From contig NZ_JBBPCL010000001.1 of the NCBI RefSeq assembly GCF_038039215.1, positions 3,534,001 to 3,598,000 of the forward strand: a stretch of 64,000 bases of DNA. The letters are read 5' to 3'. Origin of the DNA: Pseudonocardia sp. T1-2H (GTDB lineage: Bacteria > Actinomycetota > Actinomycetes > Mycobacteriales > Pseudonocardiaceae). The translations under genes were made by a program, and so were the position numbers. The notes below the pieces were generated by a model. The model was given only the letters and a program-made list of their open reading frames with translations. It ran no database searches and was not told where the DNA came from. This document shows positions 41,158-49,255 of this stretch, piece by piece. The first letter of the stretch is position 1; each line of letters opens with the position of its first letter.

Positions 41158-41791
41158 GTGGCGAGCATCGGCTACTTCCTGTCCTGTGAGCAGTACGGCC
41201 CCAAGGAGCTGCATGCTGGAGGAGGCCGTGGAGGTCATCCGGCTGCTGCACCGCGGCGAGCAGGTCAGCCACAACGGCGACTACTACGTGGTGCAGGAGG
41301 CGCGGATCTACACCCGCCCCGAGCAGCCCGTCCCGATCTACGTCTCCGGGTTCGGTCCGCAGGCCACCCGGTTCGCCGGCCGGATCGGCGACGGCTACTG
41401 CACCGTCGTGCCGGACGCCGACCTCGTCCGGACCTTCCGCGAGTCCGGCGGCGGGGACAAGCCGGTCCAGGCGGGGCTGAAGGTCTGCTGGGACGCCGAC
41501 CGCGAGGCCGCGCTGGACCGCGCCCACCGCCTGTGGGCCAACGACCTGCTGCCCGGCCAGCTCGCGCAGACCCTCCCCCGGCCGCAGGACTTCGCGGCCG
41601 CGATGACCCTGGTGCCCCGCGAGCAGGTCGCGGAGGCGATCGTCTGCGGCGACGACCCGCAGGCGCACCTCGCCCGGGTGCAGGCCTACGTGGACGCGGG
41701 CGTGGACGAGGTCTACGTGCAGCAGGTCGGCGAGGACCACGAGGGCTTCTTCCGAGGCTGGTCGGAGCAGGTCCTCCCGAAGCTGCGCTGA
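41158..41791 (+). pseudogene. Broken F420-type LLM oxidoreductase with internal deletion
   Basis: GTG 41158 starts VASIGYFLSCEQYGPKEL, the N-terminus of a TIGR03557-like F420-dependent LLM enzyme. Within a few bases, in another frame, MLEEAVEVIRLLHRGEQVSH follows, which belongs about 110-120 residues further on. From there to LPKLR the C-terminal half is intact (IYTRPEQPVPIYVSGFGPQA, VQAYVDAGVDEVYVQQVG). The lost part carries most of the substrate and cofactor barrel, and the junction near 41211 is out of frame. A fragment could still be translated from 41213 but would lack the active site. Confidence 0.85.
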
Positions 41792-41796
41792 TCCGA

Positions 41797-41856
41797 ACCT
41801 GCACCGGACCGACCTGCACCGGGCCGACCTGCACCGGGCCTACCTGCACTGGGCCG
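41797..41856 (+). repeat. Four tandem 15-bp repeats
   Basis: ACCTGCACCGGACCG (41797), ACCTGCACCGGGCCG (41812), ACCTGCACCGGGCCT (41827) and ACCTGCACTGGGCCG (41842), each one or two bases from the consensus. They fill most of the gap between the LLM remnant and the flavoprotein gene and are followed by a GGGTAC (41867-41872) ten bases before the ATG. Confidence 0.9.
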
Positions 41857-41881
41857 CGCCCATCCTGGGTACCCGACCGCC

Positions 41882-43090
41882 ATGACGACTTCCGACGAGC
41901 AGCAGGCCGACCTCACCGGACGCGTCCCGGAGCACGCGGACCTGCTGGTCGTCGGCGGCGGGCCCGCCGCGCTCGCCGCCGCGACCGGCTACCGCGACCA
42001 CGGGGGCGAGGGCACGGTCGTCCTCGTCTCGGACGACGACACCCTGCCCTACTTCCGGCCGCCCCTGTCGAAGGACTACCTGCGCGGCGATACGGAGGAG
42101 GCCGACCTCCTGATCGAGCCGGGGTCGGCCTACGAGGACGCGGACATCGAGGCCCGGTTGAACGTCATGGTCACGGCGCTCGACGCGGGCGAGCGGACGG
42201 CCGTGCTCTCCGACGGCGCCCGGCTGACCTACGAGAACTGCGTGCTGGCGACCGGTGCCGCGCCGAAGCCGCTGCCGGTCCCGGGGGCGGACGATCCCCG
42301 CGTCGCCTACCTGCGGACCCTGGACAGTGCCCGCAGGCTGCGCGAGGCGGCGGAGAGAGCGCGCTCGGCGGTCGTCGTGGGATCGGGGTTCATCGGGTGC
42401 GAGGCCGCGGCGTCCCTGGCCCGGCGCGGCCTGGACGTCACGGTCGTCAGCACCGAAAAGCTCCCGCAGCAGGCGCGCCTCGGCCCGGACGTCGGCGAAC
42501 GGATCGCCGGCTGGCTCGCCGACGAGGGGGTGACCCTCGTCGGCGGCGCCGAGGTCGAGGCGATCGAGGACGCGCAGCTGGTCCGGATCTCGGGCGGGGA
42601 ACCGGTCCGCAGGGACCTCGTGCTCGTCGCGGCCGGGATCGACCCGCAGTCGACCCTCGCCGCCGCGACCGAGGCGGAGATCGAGAACGATCGGGTCGTC
42701 GTCGACGAGCACATGCGCAGCAGCGTTGCGGGCCTGTTCGCCGCGGGCGACGTGGCGTACGCCCGCAACGGGCTCGCGGGCCGGCACCTCGTCGTCGAGC
42801 ACTGGGGCGACGCGGACACGATGGGCGGCATCGCGGGGGCGACCGCCGCCGGGGCCGACGCGTCGTGGGCGCAGGCCCCGGGCTTCTGGTCGGTCGTGGG
42901 CGATCACACGGTGAAGTACGCCGCCTGGGGCGACGGTTTCGACGACGTCGAGTTCGTCGACCACGGGAACGGCGCGTTCACCGCCTGGTACTCCGCCGAC
43001 GGCGTGCTCGTCGGTGTCCTGACCCACGAGGCGGACGACGACTACGAGCGCGGATCGAAGCTGGTCGAGGAGGGTGCGTCCGTCTGTTGA
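41882..43090 (+). CDS. FAD-dependent pyridine nucleotide-disulfide-type reductase (ferredoxin-reductase-like)
   Basis: 402-residue flavoprotein with two dinucleotide folds: DLLVVGGGPAALAAATGYRD for FAD and SAVVVGSGFIGCEAAASLAR for NAD(P)H. YFRPPLSKDYLRG and GLFAAGDVAYARNG (FAD phosphate) match the rubredoxin/ferredoxin reductase (BphA4-like) family, and the C-terminal HTVKYAAWGDGFDDVEFVD replaces a dimer domain. No redox Cys pair is present. It could supply electrons to a P450 or oxygenase, but no ferredoxin gene is adjacent. ATG 41882 lies just after the 15-bp repeats. Confidence 0.85.
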   Translation: MTTSDEQQADLTGRVPEHADLLVVGGGPAALAAATGYRDHGGEGTVVLVSDDDTLPYFRPPLSKDYLRGDTEEADLLIEPGSAYEDADIEARLNVMVTALDAGERTAVLSDGARLTYENCVLATGAAPKPLPVPGADDPRVAYLRTLDSARRLREAAERARSAVVVGSGFIGCEAAASLARRGLDVTVVSTEKLPQQARLGPDVGERIAGWLADEGVTLVGGAEVEAIEDAQLVRISGGEPVRRDLVLVAAGIDPQSTLAAATEAEIENDRVVVDEHMRSSVAGLFAAGDVAYARNGLAGRHLVVEHWGDADTMGGIAGATAAGADASWAQAPGFWSVVGDHTVKYAAWGDGFDDVEFVDHGNGAFTAWYSADGVLVGVLTHEADDDYERGSKLVEEGASVC

Positions 43091-43216
43091 GCGACGGCGT
43101 GCCTCGCCGACCTGCGCGCTGCGGCGCGCAGCGGTAGCGTCGTGCACGGCCCCGGGGTTCCCGGGTCGCCGTGGGTGCAGCCAGTCGCCCTTCCCTGTAC
43201 GTCTCCTGGGAGGGTC

Positions 43217-44047
43217 ATGTCCGCACCGAACCTGGTTCCCAGCGCTGCCCCCACGTCCACCGAACCGAACCCCGCCATTCGGCCGGACAGCGAGTACGCG
43301 GACCAGATGCCGCGCCTGCGCAGGTACGCGGCGCTCCACGAGGGGGACCCGCGACGGGCGGGATTGCGCGAGGAGCTGATCCTCGCCTTCCTGCCTGTCG
43401 TGGAGAACCTGGCCAAACGGCACGGCGCGGGCTATCCGGCGGCGAACGAGGACCTCGTGCAGGTCGGCACGATCGGCCTGATCAACGCCGTCGACCGCTG
43501 GGACCCGGACCGCGCCCAGGGCGACTTCCTCGGCTACCTCATCCCGTGCGTCCGGGGCGAGATCCTGCGCTACTTCCGGGACCGCACCTGGTCCACCCGG
43601 GTCCCGCGGCGGCTCAAGGAGCTCAGCATCGCGCTCACCCGCGCCACCGGCCCGCTGTCCCAGTCCCTCGGCCGCGCGCCCCGGCCCAGTGAGCTGGCCG
43701 AGCACCTCAAGGCGGACGTCAGCGAGATCATCGACGCGCTCGGCGCCAAGAACAGCCACCACGCCGGGCCGCTGGATGCCAGCGACCCCGAGACGGACTC
43801 CTCGCTCGCGGACCGCCTCGGCGAGCTCGACGGGGAGCTGGAGACCGTGGAGTACCGGCACGCGCTGCGGCCGCTGCTGGCCCAGCTACCCGACCGCGAG
43901 CGGACGATCCTGCTGCTGCGGTTCTTCGGCGAGATGACGCAGACGCAGATCGCGGACCGCATCGGGATCTCCCAGATGCACGTCTCCCGGCTGCTCAGCC
44001 GAACCCTCGAGCAGCTCCGCCAGGGCCTCGTCGAATCCGAGGCCTGA
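43217..44047 (+). CDS. SigB/SigF/SigG-family RNA polymerase sigma factor
   Basis: 276-residue sigma-70 group 3 factor. Region 2: NLAKRHGAGYPAANEDLVQV, GTIGLINAVDRWDP, FLGYLIPCVRGEILRYFRDR and TWSTRVPRRLKEL. Region 3: QSLGRAPRPSELAEHLKADV. Region 4 helix-turn-helix: MTQTQIADRIGISQMHVSRL. The group reads GTTT-N14-16-GGGTAT promoters, and several candidates lie in this window (6415, 8066, 39995). No anti-sigma gene is adjacent; control by partner switching is expected from the family. ATG 43217 has the ribosome site GGGAGGG. A loose self-like promoter (GGGT-N14-GGGTGC) lies at 43155-43178. Confidence 0.95.
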   Translation: MSAPNLVPSAAPTSTEPNPAIRPDSEYADQMPRLRRYAALHEGDPRRAGLREELILAFLPVVENLAKRHGAGYPAANEDLVQVGTIGLINAVDRWDPDRAQGDFLGYLIPCVRGEILRYFRDRTWSTRVPRRLKELSIALTRATGPLSQSLGRAPRPSELAEHLKADVSEIIDALGAKNSHHAGPLDASDPETDSSLADRLGELDGELETVEYRHALRPLLAQLPDRERTILLLRFFGEMTQTQIADRIGISQMHVSRLLSRTLEQLRQGLVESEA

Positions 44048-44048
44048 T

Positions 44049-44087
44049 CCGGCGCGCCGGCCCCGGGATCCGGGACCGGCGCGCCGG
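44049..44087. terminator. Bidirectional terminator between sigma factor and actP
   Basis: CCGGCGCGCCGG at 44049-44060 and again at 44076-44087, with inner CCCGG/CCGGG arms, folds into a long hairpin. It fills the space between the two convergent genes, two bases from the sigma factor stop and 11 from the actP stop. Confidence 0.85.
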
Positions 44088-44098
44088 GGTACAGCGGG

Positions 44099-45745
44099 TC
44101 AGTGGTGGGACACCCCCTCCACACCCGCCCCGGTCAGCGAGCGCACCTCCATCTCCGCGAACTTGCCCTCGTCCGCGCGCTCCTTCGACAGCACTGTGCC
44201 GAGGTAGCCGAGCAGGAACGACAGCGGGATCGAGACCAGGCCGGGGTTGTCCAGCGGGAACCAGTGGAAGTCCACGCCCTGCAGCATCGACGGGCTCCGG
44301 CCCGTCGCCGCGTCCACCGGCTTGCCCGAGACCACCGGCGAGAAGATGATCAGGATCAGGGTGATCCCGAGACCGCCGTAGATGCTCCACAGCGCGCCCT
44401 GGGTGTTGAACCGCTTCCAGAACAGCGAGTAGAGGATCGTCGGCAGGTTCGCCGAGGCCGCGACCGCGAACGCCAGCGCCACGAGGAACGCGATGTTCTG
44501 GCCGTTGGCCAGGATGCCGCCGAGGATGGCGACGATCCCGATGACCACCGCGGTCCGCCGGGCCACCTTGACCTCGGTCTGCTGCTCGTCCTGGACGTGG
44601 CCGTGCTTGATCACGTTGATGTAGATGTCGTGCGCGAACGACGCCGACGCCGTGATCGTCAGGCCCGCGACGACCGCGAGGATGGTCGCGAACGCGACGG
44701 CCGCGATCAGGCCCAGCAGCACCGTGCCGCCCAGCTCGTAGGCCAGCAGCGGGGCGGCGGAGTTGGCCGCGCCGGGCGCCTTCTTGATCGCGTCCGGCCC
44801 CACCAGCGCACCCGCGCCGTAGCCCAGCACCAGCGTGAACAGGTAGAACAGGCCGATCAGCCAGATCGCCCAGACCACCGAGCGGCGGGCCTCCTTGGCC
44901 GTGGGCACGGTGTAGAAGCGCATCAGGATGTGCGGCAGGCCCGCCGTCCCGAGCACGAGGGCGAGGCCGAGCGAGACGAAGTCCAGCTTCGTCAGCCCGG
45001 ACTTGCCGTACTGGGCGCCGGGGCTGAGCAGCTTCTCCCCCGTCGCGCCCGCGCGCTCGACCGCGCTGCCCAACAGCGAGGAGAGGTTGAACTTGAACAG
45101 GGTGAGCACCCAGACCGTCATGACGGCGGCCCCGATGATCAGCAGCACCGCCTTGATGATCTGCACCCAGGTCGTGCCGCGCATGCCGCCGATCAGCACG
45201 TAGGCGATCATCAGCGCGCCGACGATCGCGATGACGACCGACTGGCCGGCCTTGCTCTTGATGTCCAACAGCAGCGCCACGAGGCCACCGGCGCCGGCCA
45301 TCTGCGCGAGCAGGTAGAAGAACGACACGGCCAGCGTCGACGTGGCGGCCGCGGCGCGGACGGGACGCTGCCGCATCCGGAAGGCCAGGACGTCGCCCAT
45401 CGTGTACTTGCCGGTGTTGCGCAGCAGCTCCGCGACCAGCAGGAGCGCCACGAGCCAGGCGACGAGGAAGCCGATCGAGTACAGGAAGCCGTCGTAGCCG
45501 TAGAGCGCGATCGCCCCGGCGATGCCGAGGAAGGAGGCGGCGGACAGGTAGTCGCCGGAGATCGCGATGCCGTTCTGCGGACCGGTGAACCCGCCGCCCG
45601 CGGTGTAGAAGTCCGACGCGCCGCTGCTGGCCTTCTTGCTGACCGCGATGACGATGCCGAGCGTGATGACGACGAACGCGCCGAAGATGCTGATGTTCAG
45701 GATCGGGCTGCTGCCCTCGACCCCCGGGGTCTGCGCGAGGATCAT
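44099..45745 (-). CDS. actP: Cation/acetate symporter (SSS family, ActP-like)
   Basis: 548-residue sodium/solute symporter with about 13 membrane helices. Family signatures are DFYTAGGGFTGPQNGIAISG, DYLSAASFLGIAGAIALYGY, GLPHILMRFYTVPTAKEAR and FATILAVVAGLTITASASFA. ActP takes up acetate and other short carboxylates with Na+ or H+. Its ATG overlaps the stop of the DUF485 gene (ATGA), the conserved yjcH-actP arrangement. Three CCGTTCGTC boxes upstream of the DUF485 gene suggest LytTR control. The pyruvate oxidase gene about 4 kb away would produce acetate. Confidence 0.93.
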   Translation of the reverse strand: MILAQTPGVEGSSPILNISIFGAFVVITLGIVIAVSKKASSGASDFYTAGGGFTGPQNGIAISGDYLSAASFLGIAGAIALYGYDGFLYSIGFLVAWLVALLLVAELLRNTGKYTMGDVLAFRMRQRPVRAAAATSTLAVSFFYLLAQMAGAGGLVALLLDIKSKAGQSVVIAIVGALMIAYVLIGGMRGTTWVQIIKAVLLIIGAAVMTVWVLTLFKFNLSSLLGSAVERAGATGEKLLSPGAQYGKSGLTKLDFVSLGLALVLGTAGLPHILMRFYTVPTAKEARRSVVWAIWLIGLFYLFTLVLGYGAGALVGPDAIKKAPGAANSAAPLLAYELGGTVLLGLIAAVAFATILAVVAGLTITASASFAHDIYINVIKHGHVQDEQQTEVKVARRTAVVIGIVAILGGILANGQNIAFLVALAFAVAASANLPTILYSLFWKRFNTQGALWSIYGGLGITLILIIFSPVVSGKPVDAATGRSPSMLQGVDFHWFPLDNPGLVSIPLSFLLGYLGTVLSKERADEGKFAEMEVRSLTGAGVEGVSHH

Positions 45746-46107
45746 CGCTTCGTTCCCTCGATCTGCTCACGGATCGCGGTGGCCGCCGGGTCGAACTGCT
45801 TGTCGGCCCACTTCACGTACCAGGTCGTGATCGCGAACGTCGAGACGAACTGCAGCAGTCCGAAGACCAGGCCCACATTGATGTTGCCGACCAGCTTGAT
45901 CGCCATGAACGACGGCGCGTAGCTCGCCAGCAGGACGTAGAGCAGGTACCAGGCCAGGAACGCGGCGGTGAGCGGGAAGATGAACTTCCGGAGCCGGCTG
46001 CGCAGCTGCTGGAACTCCGGGCTCGCCTGGACCGTTGCCCAGTCGGGCGCCTCCGTCCGCGGGCCCGACGGCGGGCCGGACGGTGGCGGGGACTCGGTGG
46101 TGCTCAC
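45742..46107 (-). CDS. DUF485 membrane protein (YjcH-like)
   Basis: 121 residues with two membrane helices: FIFPLTAAFLAWYLLYVLLA and LVFGLLQFVSTFAITTWYVK, joined by SYAPSFMAIKLVGNINVG. DUF485 proteins are almost always encoded with ActP-type symporters and may be an accessory subunit. The N-terminus is Pro/Ser-rich and cytoplasmic. GTG 46107 was chosen because AGGAGG lies seven bases upstream. First gene of the acetate-uptake operon. Confidence 0.92.
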   Translation of the reverse strand: MSTTESPPPSGPPSGPRTEAPDWATVQASPEFQQLRSRLRKFIFPLTAAFLAWYLLYVLLASYAPSFMAIKLVGNINVGLVFGLLQFVSTFAITTWYVKWADKQFDPAATAIREQIEGTKR

Positions 46108-46202
46108 GTTGCCTCCTTGCACGTGTCGGATCACTCGCGGACCACAGGAAAGGCGCTCGGCGTCCGGGGCGGAAGTAAGCCACGACACACCGCACGGCCG
46201 GA

Positions 46203-46243
46203 CGACGAACGGCCGACGAACGGCCACGATTCACGACGAACGG
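46203..46243 (-). promoter_or_regulatory. Three LytTR/AlgR-type boxes upstream of DUF485-actP
   Basis: On the minus strand CCGTTCGTCG occurs three times, at 46243-46234, 46223-46214 and 46212-46203. The starts are 11 and 20 bp apart, about one and two helical turns. CCGTTCGTC is the published AlgR consensus, and LytTR regulators bind such direct repeats. The boxes lie 96-136 bases before the DUF485 start, a normal activator position. A LytTR regulator is encoded at 48315-49103. Confidence 0.7.
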
Positions 46244-46258
46244 TTACCCGGCCCACAA

Positions 46259-46310
46259 GGCAGGAAAGCCACCTTTCCGCCGAAATCTGGCGTGAACGTG
46301 CTTTCCTGCC
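46259..46310 (-). terminator. Inverted repeat after the symporter operon
   Basis: GGCAGGAAAGC (46259-46269) and GCTTTCCTGCC (46300-46310) pair perfectly across 30 bases, starting three bases after the symporter stop at 46313. A smaller alternative hairpin, GGAAAG-ccac-CTTTCC (46263-46278), shares the left arm. It is probably a terminator, though alternative pairing could also be regulatory. Confidence 0.6.
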
Positions 46311-46312
46311 GG

Positions 46313-47977
46313 TCAAGGGGTGCGCGTCTCGTCGAGGTGCAGGCGCAGCATGGTGGACTCCGCGCCCGGCGGCGCGTCGTCCGCCAGGGACACCAGGATC
46401 ATCGTCAGGAACGCCAGCGGCACGGACCACAGCGCGGGCTGGCCCAGCAGCAGCGCGGTCAGCCCCGGTTCCGGCCGCAGCAGCAGGCTCGCCCCCATCA
46501 CCCCGGCGGAGGAGAGCAGCCCCACGGTCATCCCGACGAACGCCCCGCGCGGCGTCAGCCGCCGCCACCAGATCCCGAGCACCAGCAGCGGGCAGAACGT
46601 CGACGCCGCGACGGCGAAGGCGGACGTGACGACCGCGCCCACGTCGATCCGGACGGCGAGCAGCGCGAGCGGCACGACCACGGCGGCCGCGACGATCGCG
46701 CTCACCCGCAGCCTGCGCAGCCCGCCGGGCAGCAGGTCGTGCGCCACCGCGCCGGCCAGCGCGAGGACGAGGCCCAGCGAGGTCGCGAGGAACGCCGCGA
46801 ACGCCCCCGCGGTGAGCAGCGCGGTGAAGACGGTGCCGGCCACGCCGCCGTCGACCCGGCTCGGCAGTGCGACGACCGCGGTGTCCGTCGCGCCGGAGAG
46901 GTACAGCTCCGGCAGCAGGATCCCGCCGAGCAGCCCGTACACGGCCGGGAACAGGTAGAACGTGCCGAGCAGGCCGACGGTGATCGCGGCCGTCCGGCGG
47001 GCGGCGCGGCCGTCCGGGTTGGTGTGGAAGCGGACGATGACATGGGGCAGGCCCATGGTGCCCAGCGCCGTCGCCACCAGCACCGACCAGGTGGCCAGCA
47101 GCGGGTGGCCGGACCCGTTGTCGAGCAGCGGGCGCTGCCACGGTTCGCTGCCCGGCAGCGCCACCCCGCGGATCTCCGGCACCCGTCCGCCCGCCGGGAA
47201 GATCCAGCGCCCGTCCTCCGGCGCGACGTGCTCGCCCGGGCCCAGCGTGCGCGGGACGCCGTCCGCCACGACCGTGATCGGCTCGCGGACCTCGAGCCGG
47301 GTGTCCAGCCGGAACTGGACCTCGGTGGCCGCCGGGAACCGGCTGTACTCGGCGGGGTGCAGCGCCTCCCGGCGGGTGTCCGCGCCCACGGCGAGCAGCA
47401 GCCAGACCGCCGGGACGATGAACAGGACGAGCTTGAGCACGAACTGGAAGGCCTGGACGTACGTCGCCGCGCGCATCCCGCCGAGCGCCAGGGTGATGGC
47501 CACGGACGCCCCGGCCACGACGACGCCGACCCAGTACGGCGTGCCGCCCACGACCGTCAGCACCTGCCCCGCCGCCGTGAACTGCGGGACCAGGTAGAGC
47601 CCGGCGATCACCAGCACCACCAGCGCGCTGAACCGGCGCAGCCGTGGCGAGCCCAGCCGGGCCTCGGCGAAGTCCGGGACGGTCAGTGCGCCCGTCCGGC
47701 GCATCGGCGCGGCGACCAGCACGAGCATCAGCAGGTACCCCGCGGTGAACCCGACCGGGTACCAGAGCGCGCCCACCCCGTTCTTGACGACGAGCCCCGC
47801 GACCCCGAGGAACGACGCCGCGGACAGGTACTCGCCGGAGACGGCCGCGGCGTTGAGGGTGGGCGAGATGCGCCGGGACGCGACGAGGAAGTCCGAGGTG
47901 GTGCGCAGGGTGGCGATCCCACGGGCCCCGATCAGCAGCGTCGCCAGGATGACAGGGAGGGCGGCGAGGGCGATCAC
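46313..47977 (-). CDS. Sodium/solute symporter (SSS family), monocarboxylate type
   Basis: 554-residue symporter related to ActP: DFLVASRRISPTLNAAAVSG, EYLSAASFLGVAGLVVKNGV, GLPHVIVRFHTNPDGRAARR and FAAFLATSLGLVLALAGAVA. It differs from the 44099 gene by a long extracytoplasmic insert near residues 225-295 (LDTRLEVREPITVVADGVPR region). Likely substrates are acetate, pyruvate or similar acids. GTG 47977 forms a GTGA overlap with the small membrane gene. Its operon also holds the histidine kinase and LytTR regulator, so expression probably responds to the transported acid. Confidence 0.9.
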   Translation of the reverse strand: MIALAALPVILATLLIGARGIATLRTTSDFLVASRRISPTLNAAAVSGEYLSAASFLGVAGLVVKNGVGALWYPVGFTAGYLLMLVLVAAPMRRTGALTVPDFAEARLGSPRLRRFSALVVLVIAGLYLVPQFTAAGQVLTVVGGTPYWVGVVVAGASVAITLALGGMRAATYVQAFQFVLKLVLFIVPAVWLLLAVGADTRREALHPAEYSRFPAATEVQFRLDTRLEVREPITVVADGVPRTLGPGEHVAPEDGRWIFPAGGRVPEIRGVALPGSEPWQRPLLDNGSGHPLLATWSVLVATALGTMGLPHVIVRFHTNPDGRAARRTAAITVGLLGTFYLFPAVYGLLGGILLPELYLSGATDTAVVALPSRVDGGVAGTVFTALLTAGAFAAFLATSLGLVLALAGAVAHDLLPGGLRRLRVSAIVAAAVVVPLALLAVRIDVGAVVTSAFAVAASTFCPLLVLGIWWRRLTPRGAFVGMTVGLLSSAGVMGASLLLRPEPGLTALLLGQPALWSVPLAFLTMILVSLADDAPPGAESTMLRLHLDETRTP

Positions 47978-48318
47978 CGTTCGGTCTGCTCCGCCCGCCG
48001 CAGCTGCCACCACGCCAGGAGGGCGAGGAACGGGTACGGCAGCACCGCCACCGCGAGCCACGCCACCGGCACGTCCGCGACACGGAGCGCGAGCAGCACC
48101 GAAGTGAGGTGCAGCAGCGCGGGAAGCCCCACCAGCAGCGCCGCCCCGCCGGTCAGGGAGAAGGCGGCCCAGCGGAGCTGCGTGCGCCGGATCCGCTCGG
48201 CCCGCGCGCGCTCGGACTCGGTGAGCCGCGGCGGCGGCACCGCGATCCCGCCCCGGCGGGCCGTCAGCACGACGGCGGTCTGCGGGCTCGTCACGGTGAC
48301 CCGGCGCTGGCGGCTCAC
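47974..48318 (-). CDS. Small two-helix membrane protein, symporter partner
   Basis: 114 residues with two membrane helices (AAFSLTGGAALLVGLPALLH; VPVAWLAVAVLPYPFLALLA) after a basic cytoplasmic N-terminus, ending AWWQLRRAEQTER. Topology and position before an SSS symporter resemble DUF485, but the sequence is not clearly that family. GTGA overlaps join it to the LytTR gene upstream and the symporter downstream. It is probably an accessory subunit (inference). Confidence 0.75.
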   Translation of the reverse strand: MSRQRRVTVTSPQTAVVLTARRGGIAVPPPRLTESERARAERIRRTQLRWAAFSLTGGAALLVGLPALLHLTSVLLALRVADVPVAWLAVAVLPYPFLALLAWWQLRRAEQTER

Positions 48319-49103
48319 CGGGCCGCCCCGCCGAGCTCGCCGCGGGTGGCCGCCTCCAGGAGCAGGTCCCGCAGCTGACGGGCGTGCCGGCGGCTCACCG
48401 GGACGTCCCCGGCGTCGGTGTGCGCGAGCAGGCCGCCGCCGGAGTCGCTGCGCAACTCCTGCACGGCCCGGACGGCGAGCAGGAACCCGCGGTGCACCCG
48501 CACGTACCCGACCCCGCCCCAGTGCTCCTCGAGCCGGGAGATCGGGATGCGGACGAGATGCGCGTCGTCCCGGGTGTGCAGCCGCACGTAGTCCCCGTTG
48601 GCCTCGGCGAACCGGACGTCGTCCCGGCGCACCCAGCGGGTCCGCCCGGCGAGCTCGACGGGCACGGCCGCCAGCTCGTCGAGGGCGGGCGTCTCGGGCT
48701 CCGCGCCCCCGGCGGCGGGGGCCGCGACCCGGCGCACCCGGCCCAGCGCCGCGTCCAGGCGCTCGGCCGAGACGGGTTTGAGCAGGTAGTCCAGCGCGCC
48801 GACGCCGTACGCGGACACGGCGTGCTCCTCGAACGCCGTGACGAAGACGATCTCGGGCGGATCAGTCATCCGCGCCAGCAGCGAGGCCAACTCGAGGCCG
48901 TCCATGCCCGGCATCGAGATGTCCAGGAACACCGCGTCCAGCCGCTCCGTACCCTGCAGGATCCGCAGCGCGGACACCGCGTCCCCCGCCCGGAGGACCT
49001 CGCGGACGCACGGGGCCGCGGCCAGCAGCCGGCACAGCTCGTCGAGGGCGGGGGCGACGTCGTCGACGGCCAGCACGCGCAACCTCACGGCAGCGGGGTT
49101 CAC
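48315..49103 (-). CDS. LytTR-family response regulator
   Basis: 262 residues. The receiver domain (8-125) has the acidic pair in VLAVDDVAP, phosphoacceptor Asp61 in LDAVFLDISMPGMDG, and DYLLKPVSAERLD with the conserved Lys. The DNA-binding LytTR domain (about 155-258) shows VRFAEANGDYVRLHTRDDAH, GYVRVHRGFLLAVRAV and VPVSRRHARQLRDLL. It receives phosphate from the kinase encoded upstream. GTG 49103 lies four bases after GGAGG, which is itself the end of the last 39-bp repeat. Likely targets are the boxes at 46203-46243. Confidence 0.93.
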   Translation of the reverse strand: MNPAAVRLRVLAVDDVAPALDELCRLLAAAPCVREVLRAGDAVSALRILQGTERLDAVFLDISMPGMDGLELASLLARMTDPPEIVFVTAFEEHAVSAYGVGALDYLLKPVSAERLDAALGRVRRVAAPAAGGAEPETPALDELAAVPVELAGRTRWVRRDDVRFAEANGDYVRLHTRDDAHLVRIPISRLEEHWGGVGYVRVHRGFLLAVRAVQELRSDSGGGLLAHTDAGDVPVSRRHARQLRDLLLEAATRGELGGAAR

Positions 49104-49255
49104 GGCGCCTCCGCGGGGAGGAGCACATCGGCGGTGTTCGACGGCGCCTCCGCGGGACGGAACACGTCGGCGGTGTTCGACGGCGCCTCCGCGGGACGGA
49201 ACACGTCGGCGGTGTTCGACGGCGCCTCCGCGGGACGGAACACGTCGGCGCTCAT
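49100..49255 (-). CDS. 51-residue peptide of 13-residue repeats, coupled between kinase and regulator
   Basis: ATG 49255 overlaps the kinase stop (ATGA) and the TGA at 49102-49100 overlaps the regulator GTG (GTGA). The product is MSADVFRPAEAP, then SNTADVFRPAEAP twice, then SNTADVLLPAEAP. It has no membrane helix or signal peptide; it is acidic, Pro/Ala-rich and probably extended. Each 39-bp unit contains GGAGG and the last one serves as the regulator's ribosome site. The exact fit to both neighbours argues for real translation. Alternatively it is only a translational bridge created by repeat expansion. Not recognised from any family. Confidence 0.65.
   Translation of the reverse strand: MSADVFRPAEAPSNTADVFRPAEAPSNTADVFRPAEAPSNTADVLLPAEAP
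49103..49251 (-). repeat. Nearly four tandem 39-bp repeats
   Basis: Units at 49103-49141, 49142-49180 and 49181-49219, plus a partial unit from 49220. Units 2 and 3 are identical; unit 1 differs at about four positions. The unit length is a multiple of three, so copy-number change keeps the small frame and both overlaps. Confidence 0.97.

Noticed and set aside
41158..43137. A single 659-codon plus-strand gene covering the LLM remnant and the flavoprotein
   Set aside because: Only its first 18 residues are meaningful; the rest is a shadow frame of the flavoprotein gene.
49103..49251. CRISPR-like repeat array
   Set aside because: The 39-bp units are directly adjacent with no spacers, and they are coding.
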